Counted from the first letter of the stretch, positions 12,796-22,900 are shown. The stretch is DNA of 29,054 bases from Coemansia sp. RSA 1804 (GCA_027578815.1 JANBTH010000170.1:1-29054), one strand, 5' to 3'. Notes: a model not told the origin generated them from the letters alone. Translations and numbers: made by a program.

Positions 12796-13396
12796 CTATT
12801 CTAGGTTGCTAAGCTGATCCATCCGGTTGAGTATGACGCTACGGCTTGTCTCTTGGATCTCACCTGCAAGAATGATTTCGTCAAGCACGGAATACACCAT
12901 GTAAAAGTTAAAAACAAGGTCAAGTTCGCATACGTTGCCGTGATAGGAATCCAGAATCTCCACAAACAGGTGGATCGCCTCTAGGTATGCAAGCTCGTTA
13001 TCGTTGGTATCCACGCAGAAGCAGAAGAACAACCCTGCATACCGCCGGTAGATGATGCGATGGTTGTGGAACTCGACAAAGTTTGACTGGTGCTTCTGGT
13101 CGCGAGACGCTACTGTGCGGTGAACCTCTGTCTTTAGCTTTTGGCGCTCCTGCTCGCTGTAGTTCCCGTACCACTTTTCAAGGCGCGTCTTTCCTTGCCG
13201 ATTCTGAACAAGAATAAACCGAATCTATTGCAGCACTTCAAGTTAAGCAAGTTTAAAAAACAAAACAAAAACAAAAATATCATTAGTATACTGGCAGTCA
13301 CATGTATTATATATCTAGATGTTGCCAGTTAAGGAAACGAGCTATGCCATGTATATCTTGTATATTGGCCGTTTTTTGAATCCTGGTACAAACCAT
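12796..13396 (-). CDS. APS2: AP-2 complex sigma subunit (clathrin adaptor small chain)
   Basis: Small subunit of the AP-2 adaptor that links cargo and membrane to clathrin at the plasma membrane. Exon 2 (12796-13224) encodes 142 residues and, with the start Met, 143; the human protein has 142. It opens with IRFILVQNRQGKTRLEKWY and contains NFVEFHNHRIIYRRYAGLFF, then LAYLEAIHLFVEILD, NVCELDLVFNFYMVY, LDEIILAGEIQETS and a C-terminal LNRMDQLSNLE. The AYLEAIH and LVFNFY segments fit sigma-2 better than sigma-1. An in-frame TAG directly precedes the first Ile codon, so the start Met must come from an upstream exon. The only ATG followed by GT in the next 440 bases is at 13394-13396 (donor GTTTGT), giving a coding exon of a single codon. 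Identity is firm; the first exon is inferred. Confidence 0.9.
13225..13393 (-). other. probable intron separating the AP-2 sigma start codon from the rest
   Basis: 169 bases with donor GTTTGT next to ATG, acceptor AATAG, a TACTAAT branch-like site at 13282-13288 and a T-rich tract between the branch site and the acceptor. The acceptor is required because a stop lies immediately before the conserved second residue. The donor is the best candidate found, not proven. Confidence 0.65.
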
Positions 13397-13663
13397 AGCT
13401 GCAAAATTAGGGGAAAATGATAAAGAAACAAGCCCTCTCTTTTGGCATGTGTTCTTTCAGCAGTCAAACAAGTCAAACAAGCACAATTAGATCTTTGAGC
13501 AAGGTGAATGGAGAACGAAAAGAAAACAATAACGTATGTTTGACTAAACACAAGCACTCACTTTCTTCTCGACTTATAAGAAACGCTTGTCTCAAATAAA
13601 ATAATGGGAAATGGGGTTTATAAACTGCGCACGTGCTATAAGCGTTATTGAAAATCACATATA

Positions 13664-16600
13664 CTACTTCCTGCCTTTCCGCTTGATAGTCTGGAACGAG
13701 TTGTCGGGACCTGAAGAGCTCCTTGAGGCCGAGGGCTGTGTGCCCACAGCACCTGAGTATGCAGAAGATCTGGCGGGGATAGCGTTGCAGACGCTGCCAG
13801 CTGTTTTGGATTTCAGCAGTTGCGCCCAGTTTTCAGGAGCACTTTTCGCCGACCCACCACGCACACTTGAATAGTCCTTGCGGCGACGCTTGGCAAAGTC
13901 CTCGGCAAAGTCGTGACCGTTGAGTGATTGTGAATATGCATATATCTGCTCCGAAATGATCTCAAGTGCAGACCCTGGAACCTGGGGTGGGAACGTCAGA
14001 AGAACCTCGATGAACTTGCACACATCAATTCCACGTAAGCTGGTAAGGCGCGAGAAGCACCACTCCAGAAACTCCATCGACGGAAGAGCAGAAGCACCAT
14101 TGTCGTGCTGCTTTTGTCCTCCTAGAGGCCTTGCAGCGGCTTGCCTCTTGGTTGATGCGGTGCTGGTGCCAGTAGCGCCGCTAGTGCTGGCAGCTGCTGA
14201 CGGAGGCGATGTAACCGATGCTGCTCCAGTTTTGGCCCACGAAAACACCGGTGGCGCTTGGGATGATGACGGACCGACTGCTGCAGAAATGCGGGAGGTA
14301 ATGGTAGCCTGGTTAGACTTGGTAGCAGCAGAGGCGCTGCCAGCACTCAAGGGTGCCTTGGTTGACTCCTTTGACTGCTCTTCCATAATGGCAGCAAGAG
14401 AAAAGGACGTAGATCCGCCACTAGCAACAGGCGTTCCAGAAGAACCACCGACGCTAGCAACACCTACAGTATTTGCGCTCCCTAGACGACCAGCATAGCT
14501 GGTGCTTACACCGCTGGTAGCAAAAAAGTTGTTTGCTGACAGCGCCTGAGCGCGCTTCGTATCTTCAGCAAGCTGGCGTTTCTTCATAGCCGCTTCCTCT
14601 TCTTGCTGGATCTGCAGCAATGTTTTCTTTGGTTTATTGCCTGTAGCACCAGAGGCATTTGTTGACCAGGGTGCAGCAGGGCCTGCAAAAGAGGCTGTCA
14701 TAGTATTCGCTTGTCCGCCTGCCTTTGCTCCCTTGTTCTTGCTCTTGCCATTGTCATCAGCAGAAGCAGGTTCTGTGCCCAGAGGCGGTGCTGGCTTATT
14801 GACAGCATCATTGCGTGTTGAAACAGCAGAGACCGACAAGATATCTGCTTCTTCTGCATTTCTATTCTGTGGCCGAGAGCTAGACCCGGATCTGGACTTT
14901 GTATTCTCTTTCAGCTCCGATTTTCCTTCTTGAGTCTTTGGCACAGTCTTGTCTGCAGCTGGTGCTTTTGCGGTGTCTTCACTCTTGTTATTAGAAACCG
15001 CGAGCTGCTCCAATCCTTCTTGAATATTGACCACATCAGCTTTGGAAACAGATTCAACATCGACAACCGAGCTTGCATTAGAAGCCTTCTTACTGATGGC
15101 ACTTGAATCCGCCATGCTATGTTCACCTGCGCCATTTTGAGCTTGCAAAGAATGTCCAGACTTTGACGCGTTCTCATTAGCGATCTGTGCGTTTAATTCT
15201 TGCAGCCGCTGGTTGATAAAAGACAGCGCATAGGCCGCACCATCGCGTATCATAATGTCCTTAATCACTGGGTCAATGTTTGCCTCAAGACGAGCAATCT
15301 CCTGCGTGTTTGCCTTCGTGAGCTGTGAGTACTCGAATTGCAACCTAGCCTCAGCATTCTGGGCATGTTGCTGAAGCGCAAATAAAGCCTCTGGTTGGAC
15401 GGACGCAGGGTCGATCTGAGCTCTGTAGTGTATAGCGTTGCTCTCTTGAGTTAAATCCTGCATCAGCTTTGCAAGACTCTGCTGATGTTGTTCCTGAAGG
15501 CGCATCGCAAACACTTGTTGATCGCGAATGGTATTTACAAGCATGTATTGCTCGCCCAGCAACGCTGTGAGTTGCATAGCCTGCGAGGCTTGACCGCTGC
15601 CATCTAGATCATTCGCAGCAAGACTTTGGGAGACATGCATGCTGGGGGCTTTAAAGCCATCAACAGCAGCCACAGCAGAAGTCGGTGCTTCTGGTTGTAA
15701 TGGGGTTAATAGCAACTCTGGAGCGAGTGCAGCCGATGCCATAGAAGCAGCATGGATGGTGGCTCGACTAGGTGCTGGTTCACTATCACCTGGCGGCATG
15801 CGAAGCGAGCTTGCTGTGCGCGATAATGCGGCTGGTGTAGCGGGGGTACTTATTCCGCTTAATGGCGAGCGAGAGTTTGACACAAATGCAAGCGCAGAAA
15901 TAAGGAAAGGATTCTGGGCGTTGTCGAGGCCCGAGACCATTGAGCTTAGTAGTTGGAAGCCAGCTCCGCCGTCGTGGCAGACCTGAAGGTCGGCTGGAAA
16001 GTACCCAAGCACATGCCATTCCTGCATATGTGATGTCGAGAATGGACCTTGCAGCTCACCCTGGGGATCTCGGTACCACCACTTCAGCTGCTCTGCGCGC
16101 TCTACTAGTTGATGGTCTTGTAGCTGAGATGACTGCTGCTGCAAATTGGTAGCTACAGCGCCAGGCCCGCCAGCCACCTTGCTCCAGGCCCAGTTTCCAC
16201 CTGACACACCAGCCAAATCGCCTCCCGATGCGTTACTTTTGGTGGCAAAAAAGTTATCGCCACCTGCAGCTTTACTCTGCGGATGACTCTCCAGCGACTC
16301 ACCACCGTCATCATCTCCTCCAGCCCTGAAAACACCGTCTGCACCAAAGGTGCCAATACTGCTGCGAGCGATTGACTGGTGAGCCCACAGACTATTATCG
16401 AGGGCGTCGCTGTCGTGGGTGCCAAGGAAGTTTGGGGCACCACCAAAAGCAAGTTCCTCCCCAGCAACAGCATCGGATGCTGCGCCATGCAGTCTGCTTA
16501 CGGAGCTACGAGTGCCACCATCTCTTACGCGCATCCTCGACGCCGCATGCATGCCATTGCTGGTGCTTCTGACTATACTGCTGTTGCGTGGATTGTAGTT

Positions 16601-17038
16601 CACCGACGAGTGCTGGCGGCCAGACTGGTGGTGGTGGTGTCCTGAAGAGCTTGCGCTAGTAGTGTTGGTGTAGCGTTTGGTGGATCCGCTGTTGATGGGA
16701 CCAGCAAGGACCTCATGCTCCTTTTCTGAAAGCTCCTTTGTGCACACAGGCTCCAAGGACTCTTTGGAAAACACAATCTCATTGACAATAAATCCGTCGG
16801 CGACGTCAGACGACCTATACAGTTGAAGCATCATCTCGTGCGAGTACTTGAGTGAGCTTGGTCCATCGACTGCTCCAGTTCCCGCAGGAGGGTTGCCGGA
16901 ATCGAATGCAGGCCCTCTTTCAAGCGCAGCAGCAGCCGGGGGTCGTTCTCCATCAGCAAAACTCCCAGAAACTGGATGCTTGCTCTGCGAAGACGCGTTA
17001 CGCATCCATTCGGGGCCGAAGTTCATCATTGTGGACAT
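13664..17038 (-). CDS. GIGYF-type GYF-domain protein, probable translational repressor or mRNA decay cofactor
   Basis: Uninterrupted 1124-residue protein. The N-terminus has NFGPEWMR (6-13), matching the NFGPEWLR start of animal GIGYF proteins. YSHEMMLQLY (65-74) follows, in the place of the eIF4E/4EHP-binding motif (YGREEMLALY in GIGYF). The GYF domain is at about 319-370 with the signature WWYRDPQGELQGPF, M..EW and GYF; such domains bind proline-rich PPG-type peptides. Gln-rich coiled coil lies at about 495-620. At about 800-825, KKTLLQIQQEEE matches a short segment shared by the family. The conserved C-terminal region (EFLEWCFSRL to FAEDFAKRRRK, about 986-1065) corresponds to the GIGYF end. 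The rest is low-complexity Ser/Ala/Gly. In yeast the relatives are SMY2 and SYH1. The start is the first Met, and the NFGPEW motif supports it. Binding partners are inferred from the family. Confidence 0.9.
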   Translation of the reverse strand: MSTMMNFGPEWMRNASSQSKHPVSGSFADGERPPAAAALERGPAFDSGNPPAGTGAVDGPSSLKYSHEMMLQLYRSSDVADGFIVNEIVFSKESLEPVCTKELSEKEHEVLAGPINSGSTKRYTNTTSASSSGHHHHQSGRQHSSVNYNPRNSSIVRSTSNGMHAASRMRVRDGGTRSSVSRLHGAASDAVAGEELAFGGAPNFLGTHDSDALDNSLWAHQSIARSSIGTFGADGVFRAGGDDDGGESLESHPQSKAAGGDNFFATKSNASGGDLAGVSGGNWAWSKVAGGPGAVATNLQQQSSQLQDHQLVERAEQLKWWYRDPQGELQGPFSTSHMQEWHVLGYFPADLQVCHDGGAGFQLLSSMVSGLDNAQNPFLISALAFVSNSRSPLSGISTPATPAALSRTASSLRMPPGDSEPAPSRATIHAASMASAALAPELLLTPLQPEAPTSAVAAVDGFKAPSMHVSQSLAANDLDGSGQASQAMQLTALLGEQYMLVNTIRDQQVFAMRLQEQHQQSLAKLMQDLTQESNAIHYRAQIDPASVQPEALFALQQHAQNAEARLQFEYSQLTKANTQEIARLEANIDPVIKDIMIRDGAAYALSFINQRLQELNAQIANENASKSGHSLQAQNGAGEHSMADSSAISKKASNASSVVDVESVSKADVVNIQEGLEQLAVSNNKSEDTAKAPAADKTVPKTQEGKSELKENTKSRSGSSSRPQNRNAEEADILSVSAVSTRNDAVNKPAPPLGTEPASADDNGKSKNKGAKAGGQANTMTASFAGPAAPWSTNASGATGNKPKKTLLQIQQEEEAAMKKRQLAEDTKRAQALSANNFFATSGVSTSYAGRLGSANTVGVASVGGSSGTPVASGGSTSFSLAAIMEEQSKESTKAPLSAGSASAATKSNQATITSRISAAVGPSSSQAPPVFSWAKTGAASVTSPPSAAASTSGATGTSTASTKRQAAARPLGGQKQHDNGASALPSMEFLEWCFSRLTSLRGIDVCKFIEVLLTFPPQVPGSALEIISEQIYAYSQSLNGHDFAEDFAKRRRKDYSSVRGGSAKSAPENWAQLLKSKTAGSVCNAIPARSSAYSGAVGTQPSASRSSSGPDNSFQTIKRKGRK

Positions 17039-17617
17039 TTTTGGAAGAAAAATAAAAGTCTGCTTAAAGATAAGTAGAGTAGCTTAGTAGTTCAGAGGAA
17101 TAAAGAAGCAGAAGACGATTCTGATTTTTCTGATTTATGAGCGTGGTATATATTCTAAATCTTGAGTGACTGAATGGAAAGAAAGGAAAAGAAAGAGTGA
17201 CGTGTGGGTAAAGACTTTGAGGTTGAGCTTTTTTTTCTTAGAAGCCAAGCCAAGCCAAACCAATTTTCTTTTTCGCCTTTTATTTGACTGAGAAGGTTTT
17301 TTCACTTTGTTTTATGACAATCAAATCACAAAGTAGGAAAACGTGGACAGGGCCGATTAGATTTACTACGATATCCTAACCACACAGATATTTTGTTCCA
17401 ATGATCCAGCAGAAAGATGTTGAACAACAAGAATGTCTAAAGGATGCATCCATGAGGAACCAAAAGACACGAAATGGGACTAGCCAGTAACTATAAAATA
17501 TAATAGATACTGGAACTCGAACTGGTAATATTCATTCCATTTCTGAGAAGAACAAAAAATGTATATAAACCGAAGAAAACATGAAAAGCAAAAAAAAAGA
17601 ATGATGCTCCCTCTGCT
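17039..17617. other. intergenic region with the promoter of the GIGYF-like gene
   Basis: 579 bases between eIF2A (3' side) and the GIGYF-like gene start, both on the minus strand. No gene is seen. A TATATA lies at 17147-17152, about 110 bases before the GIGYF-like start, and a CCAAT box at 17260-17264 sits beside three AAGCC repeats (17242-17257). These are plausible promoter elements read from sequence alone. Confidence 0.5.
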
Positions 17618-19432
17618 CTACGAGAGGTCCGAAAGCCGGGCTGTAAGCGTGGCAATTTCGCTTTCGATTTGCGGTTTAGCTTCAATCTTGGAGATCTGGT
17701 TGTCTTCAAGCGCCTCATTCTGGTCGCGTCTCTTGACTAGAGTCTCAATCTGGCTAAGCTTTTTGTTCAGCTGTCTTATCTTCTTCAGAATGTCAATGTC
17801 GGTGACTAGGGCAGCGTCCTTTGCAGGCGTTGCGCTGGCTGAATCGGCGTCTTTCTCGCTCTCATTGTTATCACCATTTGTGTCATCCTTGGTTAACTTT
17901 TTGCGGTTGCGACGACGCTTCTTTTCGGCAGTCTTTGCTGCAGCGTTCGGGTTTGCGCCAACAGGGAGCCTGGGCGCAGCGCCAGGAACAGTGCGCTGGG
18001 TTGCAATCCCACCAAATGATTTTTGTTCAGCTATATCTGACAGCGAGCGCGGAGAGCTGCTGTCCGTTTCTCTAGTGCGGGCGTGTGGTGGGCGATAGGC
18101 GCTGGGAGGCTTGGCGTCCTTCTTGGCGTCAGAGTCAGAAGCAATTGCAATGCCCTCAGGAACAGGGCTAAGCGCAGAGCGCTGGGGAAACAGCGAGGCA
18201 GGTGCCGGGCGCCAGTCAACCTGGTAAAGTTCGCTAATCTCCCTGTTGTAGACCAATGCGCCTGAATAGTGCCAGATGCGAATGCCGTTATCAACACGTA
18301 AGCGGGGCGAAAGCGTGGCAGCCATGAGATAGCGGCCATCAGGACCCCACTCGCAGAACGATGCGCCATGAGCATCAACAGAGCAGATCTTCTTGAGTGT
18401 CTTGCGGTCCCACATGTCAACCTGACCCGAAAGGTTTCCAAAGCCAGCAATGGTAATGATACGCCCATGCGGGTTGATCCGCACAAAATTACGCGGCGCA
18501 ACGCCAAAGTCAAAAATCGTCTCGACACGATGGTTGAACAACGCAGCCTTCGTCGGCATAAAACCATAAACAACTACAAACTCCTTCTCACTGGGGCTCC
18601 ACGCAACGTCATGAATCGGGCCTTCACGATCCAGTGACACGCGACAGTCAAAGTTCCCAGCGGCAGCCATGAAGTACAGACTGGATTCACCATAGTAGCT
18701 GCGGCCTGTCTTGTCGACATCAGTCTGCGTTAGTACCAGTACGTTGGTACCCAGCTTGTGCCAGAAAAACTCAACCTTTTCCGCTTTGAAGAACGACTTG
18801 TTGGCGACAGGGCTTGCAAAGCTGCCCAGTGCGTACAGATGCACAAGCGCTGGCTTTGACTTGCGCTCGGGAACAAACACAGCAACGGAAGGCGAAAGAC
18901 CAGGCGACACTGAGAAAGCAGCAACCCCATCAAGCTTCAGCGTTAGTGTAGGCTTGGTCATGGAGCCTGGCGTATAGAAGCGGACCTGGCCAGGAAACAG
19001 TTTGGCGCAGTATTTTTCGTCATCCGTCCATTGAATCGCTGCAGCGACAAACGATGGCTGCACAAAGCCCCCGTGAAGCACGCCGGTAGCTGCATCCCAC
19101 ACCTTGAGATTCGTTGTGGGCTCGGCGTCATTAGTGCGTCCCATCCGCTCCCAAGTAACAAGATACGTGCCCTTGGGCGAGAAGCGCACATCCAACACGC
19201 CAGGATGGTCAATCTGTGCTACGGGCGCAAGCGAGTGCGCATCCACCACCTGCACATGGCTGGCAACCGCCCAAGCAAGGAACTTGCCGTTAGGACTGTA
19301 TGCAAGCGCACGCACTTCCTCGGCGGGTTTGGCCAATTGGTCAACGCTGACAGCGGATGCGGGCGGCGCATTGCACACGTCCATGTCTTTCTGTGCGCGG
19401 AACGCAAACTGGGTAGCCTCTCGTGTTGCCAT
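17618..19432 (-). CDS. EIF2A: eukaryotic translation initiation factor 2A (eIF2A)
   Basis: WD-type beta-propeller factor that acts on the 40S subunit and initiator tRNA in alternative initiation; non-essential in yeast. The 604 residues compare with about 585 in human and 642 in yeast. Family landmarks: NKSFFKAEKVEFFWHK and VDKTGRSYYGE in the propeller, VYGFMPTKAALFN at about 286-298, GFGNLSGQVDMWD at about 329-341, LRVDNGIRIWHYSG at about 376-389, the AYRPPHAR motif at about 445, then a Lys/Arg-rich stretch and a C-terminal coiled coil (about 540-604). The start is Met at 19432 (MATREATQFAFRAQKDMDV), where similarity to family N-termini begins. The frame stays open 115 codons further upstream, but that part looks like translated leader. 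No intron is needed. Confidence 0.95.
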   Translation of the reverse strand: MATREATQFAFRAQKDMDVCNAPPASAVSVDQLAKPAEEVRALAYSPNGKFLAWAVASHVQVVDAHSLAPVAQIDHPGVLDVRFSPKGTYLVTWERMGRTNDAEPTTNLKVWDAATGVLHGGFVQPSFVAAAIQWTDDEKYCAKLFPGQVRFYTPGSMTKPTLTLKLDGVAAFSVSPGLSPSVAVFVPERKSKPALVHLYALGSFASPVANKSFFKAEKVEFFWHKLGTNVLVLTQTDVDKTGRSYYGESSLYFMAAAGNFDCRVSLDREGPIHDVAWSPSEKEFVVVYGFMPTKAALFNHRVETIFDFGVAPRNFVRINPHGRIITIAGFGNLSGQVDMWDRKTLKKICSVDAHGASFCEWGPDGRYLMAATLSPRLRVDNGIRIWHYSGALVYNREISELYQVDWRPAPASLFPQRSALSPVPEGIAIASDSDAKKDAKPPSAYRPPHARTRETDSSSPRSLSDIAEQKSFGGIATQRTVPGAAPRLPVGANPNAAAKTAEKKRRRNRKKLTKDDTNGDNNESEKDADSASATPAKDAALVTDIDILKKIRQLNKKLSQIETLVKRRDQNEALEDNQISKIEAKPQIESEIATLTARLSDLS

Positions 19433-19925
19433 TTGTGCGGATCTAGCTGCCAGGCAAGGGTGAAACAAAAAAACCACAAGGTGGAGGGGACGAATGTATT
19501 TACGAAGAAGACAAGTTGGGGAAAGGAAAGAAGCTCTTTTTCGTTTTAGTGTGTGGGAGAGAGGAGACTGGGTTTTTTTTCTCTTTTCATAGTTGATCAA
19601 GCGAGCCCATGAACTGGTTGTGACCAACCAAAAGCTCCAACAAGCGTTGTTGCTGATCAACGAAATAAAACAAAACGAGACGAGCCGTCCACTAATACAT
19701 AAAGTAAAAGTACCAGAAGCAAGCGGCTCGGTTTCGTCAATGATCTTTTTTGTACAAGTCAGATTCGACACAGCCATTTGTAACCATGCTCACCAGCTGT
19801 GTTGTGCTGTGCTGTGCTATGTTGTACTGTGCCTGTTTTGAAGGGGGTATACAATAATTACTCCAGGCCTATTTCTGGACAATGCGTGACAAGAAACTAA
19901 TGACAAAAATCAGTTACATGTATGT
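19433..19925. other. intergenic region upstream of eIF2A
   Basis: 493 bases between two minus-strand genes, holding the eIF2A leader and promoter and the 3' end of the trihelix gene. The part next to eIF2A is pyrimidine-rich on the transcribed (minus) strand's complement and contains homopolymer runs near 19467 and 19572. A pentamer-based repeat occupies 19797-19835. No RNA gene is recognised. Confidence 0.5.
19797..19835. repeat. TGTGCTG-type short tandem repeat
   Basis: Overlapping TGTGTTG, TGTGCTG and TGTACTG units run for about 39 bases between genes. An inverted version (AGCACAACACAGCACAACAC) is found near 22029 inside an intron, and another near 28620, so this is a recurring simple-sequence motif of the region rather than a gene feature. 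Confidence 0.6.
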
Positions 19926-22900
19926 TCATAAAGGTGAGTCGGCTCTTGCGGTGTCCATGGGACTGGCAGCATCGGCTTCGGCTTCGGCTTCGGCCTCTGC
20001 CGCTACAGGCGTGTGCGTAGCTGGTTGCTGTGGTGGAGCGCTGCAGTCGTGGGTGGATGATACATCGTTATCCGAGCCGCCAGCACTGCTTATGGCGGCA
20101 CCCTGCTCTTTTGTCCTGCAGATGCTGTCATCACTGGCGCTGCGACTGACTGACTCGTGGATCATGTGCAAATCAGTATAGGGCCGAGCCGCGAAATGCG
20201 AAGCGGTCTCCATTGGCTTCTGATCCGACGAGGAGGAATGGTAGCGATGTTGTGGATGAGGTATGTGGTCGTGTGCTGGTCCTGATGAGCGTCTACTTGT
20301 CGATGCCGATGGTGCCGCCGTCGTATCTGTGCTGGCTTGCGAAAGAATCTCAGCTAGAGCAGACACCACGCGGGAGTGCCTTTCGCTTTGCACTACTCGT
20401 CGCCTGCTTTCTCTTTCAACATAGCCCATGATGTGCTGTGCGACGGCTGAAATTTCTGCTGACGATGATGTGTTTGCAAGGGCCCACATTTGCTCGATTA
20501 CGCCATCTGTAGAAGTCATTCCAGCAGCCACACGATGCAATCTTGCGTTGCCGTCGTCGTAGGGCCTGTGTTGGTTGTGGCTGGTGTCGCGATTAAGGAG
20601 CTCATCGCCATACTCGTCTCTCTCAAGCGCTGAGTGAACACCAATGGTGTTGTCAGCCTGACGCAGAAGCGCTGGAATGTCGCGGATCGATGCACCAGCG
20701 CGGCCTTGGCCTGAAGAGCTGTCTTGCAAGTGTGCATGCACTGGATCTGGATTGACGACAAGTGATGAAACGGCATCAGCAAGACTTGATGGAGGACGGT
20801 GTGTCTGTGGCGGAGACTGAGTATTGCCAAAGGCTGCGTACGCAGCGCCGGACGACGTGTAGCTTCGGCTCTCGTGGTCGGACTGGCGATCGGCTATGAG
20901 TATTGATGCAAGCGACGATCTGCGGTTGTCATGACTCCTGGGAGGCGGGGCAGTGACAGGCGCTGGCTGGTGCGGTGTCTGAACAGAGGGCGCCTCAGTG
21001 CCAAATGCAGATTGGTCAGGAGCGTGGCTGTGTGTGGCAAAACTAGCAGCCGGCAGCTCGCGATGCGACCAATTGGATTGTGTATATGTGGATGCTGAGT
21101 GGGATGAAGCATCAGGCGGGACAGCAGCAGAGGCGGAAGCAGAAGCAGAAGCACGGCGGTCGTCTTCAGACGGCGTCAGCTTGCCCTCGGATCCTCTACA
21201 AAGAAAGCACGAAACACAGTTGCAGTTGGAATTAGCAGGTTGCTATGCTGGGACGAGACCAGCACAAGGCATCTATGAAGCACAGTGAAGACAGAGGAGC
21301 TCTCAAGACATCATGTTTTCTTTTTTCCTACAGACCGTGGCGTGCATCCCCAAAAGCCTGCGGGTGTCTGATCTGCAATGCGCTGGCGGTATGCAAGCGG
21401 CTGATGGTCTGCATTGTTTGCGCTTTACCATGCAGAATGTCTGGAGGATAAACCGTAAACATGGACGGCAGCTAAACCTTAAGTACGCATGCAGCTGGAG
21501 GGAGGGAAATCCTCCCTTTGGAACGAGAGAGAAGGAAAACAGAACAAGCCTTGCCACAAATCCGACTACCGGCAGCCGCATTGCAGCACGCATTTACAAA
21601 GACAATAACAGCGCTTTGAGCCGCTTAATTCACTAAAGCCGGGCGACATCGGCAAAAGACAGCAGCAACGCCAGCAGCAGTGCGCAAGAAATGAACTATC
21701 GACTAACCAGAACACTTACTCATGAGGGTGCGTATGATGCTGCTGTGAGCTGCGCTGGCGGATGGCGGAGAACTGCGAAAAGTGCGGGAACTCGCGCAGC
21801 TTTGCGTCGAGACCCATGTGCGATGCATTTGCCAGATCCTACAGGTACCAGAATAAAAGAGATTCAGCACAATGTTGAAAAGGAGTCTGCGCAAGATAAA
21901 GCAGCTGGAACAAGAGTGATTGTTCGGAAATGTACACAATATGTGGCGCGGAAAGAGGCGCTTTCTGGCATACATAAGCAAGGCGGGGGAAAAGGCAGAA
22001 GGAGAACAGGGTGGCGTCTGCAGTTGTTGCCAGCACAACACAGCACAACACACTCTCAGAGAGAGAGAGACATTTGCTCGGCTGGCGTAGTCTAGTTACG
22101 TTATACTTACCCTGTGCTTGGCCCACATGTTCTTCCACTTGATGCGGCACTCGCGTACGGTTCGATGGCGTCCAGACCGCTCAGTCAGCCGCTGCGCCAG
22201 CTGCGCCCACACGCCGGCGTTGCGCTTGTTGGCCATAAACTGCGCCTCAAACTCAAGCCATAGCTGCACAAGGAGGCCCGTCTCGTAATGGTTCCAGAAG
22301 GTGCGCGATGCGGGTGCAGTTGGCTGGAGCTCGTAGGGACGGTGGTGGTTGAGATGCGACGGCGACATATGCGTTGGCTGCGGATGCTGGGATGGTGCAG
22401 GTTTTGCGTGGGAGGCGGCCATTGGCGGGCGCTCGGTTGGATGCTGTACAAGGGCGAGCTGATGGGCGGATGGCTGCTGGCGGTAGTTGCTAGACAGTGC
22501 TGCAGCAGACGGGGAAGGTGAGGACGGCGGTGCGTTGCGATGGTACTGGTGGCTACTGTGGTGGTACTGGTACTGGTACTGGTACTGGTGCTGGTGCTGG
22601 TGCTGGTGATATGTCTGTTGCTGGCGCAGAGGCTCTGCTGCTGATGGGTGGTGAATTGGATGCGGCTGTGCTGGGGCGTGCATTTGGTGCTGATAGTGCT
22701 GCTGCTGCTGTTGTATATGCTGCTGCTGTTGGTGTTGACGGCTGTGCGCTTCAGAGGGCTGCATGTTCGAGTAGTGGGAATACGCCGCCGACATTGGCGA
22801 TGAGGATTGAGAAGGAATTTGGTGCGGCTGGGCCACCACACTGTGCTGCACAGTAGAATGGGGTTGCGCTGGATCCTGCTTGTTGCGCTGATGCTCAGAC

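Noticed and set aside
12576..12812. 78-codon + frame just after the FAS stop, considered as a lost PPT end of FAS
   Set aside because: It lacks PPT signatures (no GxDxE-like or WxxKE-like motif), has no convincing splice path from the FAS frame, and overlaps the conserved AP-2 sigma C-terminus on the other strand.
13920..14498. 192-codon + frame inside the GIGYF-like gene
   Set aside because: It lies antisense to the low-complexity Ser/Ala-rich part of that gene; its Ala/Val/Pro content simply mirrors it.
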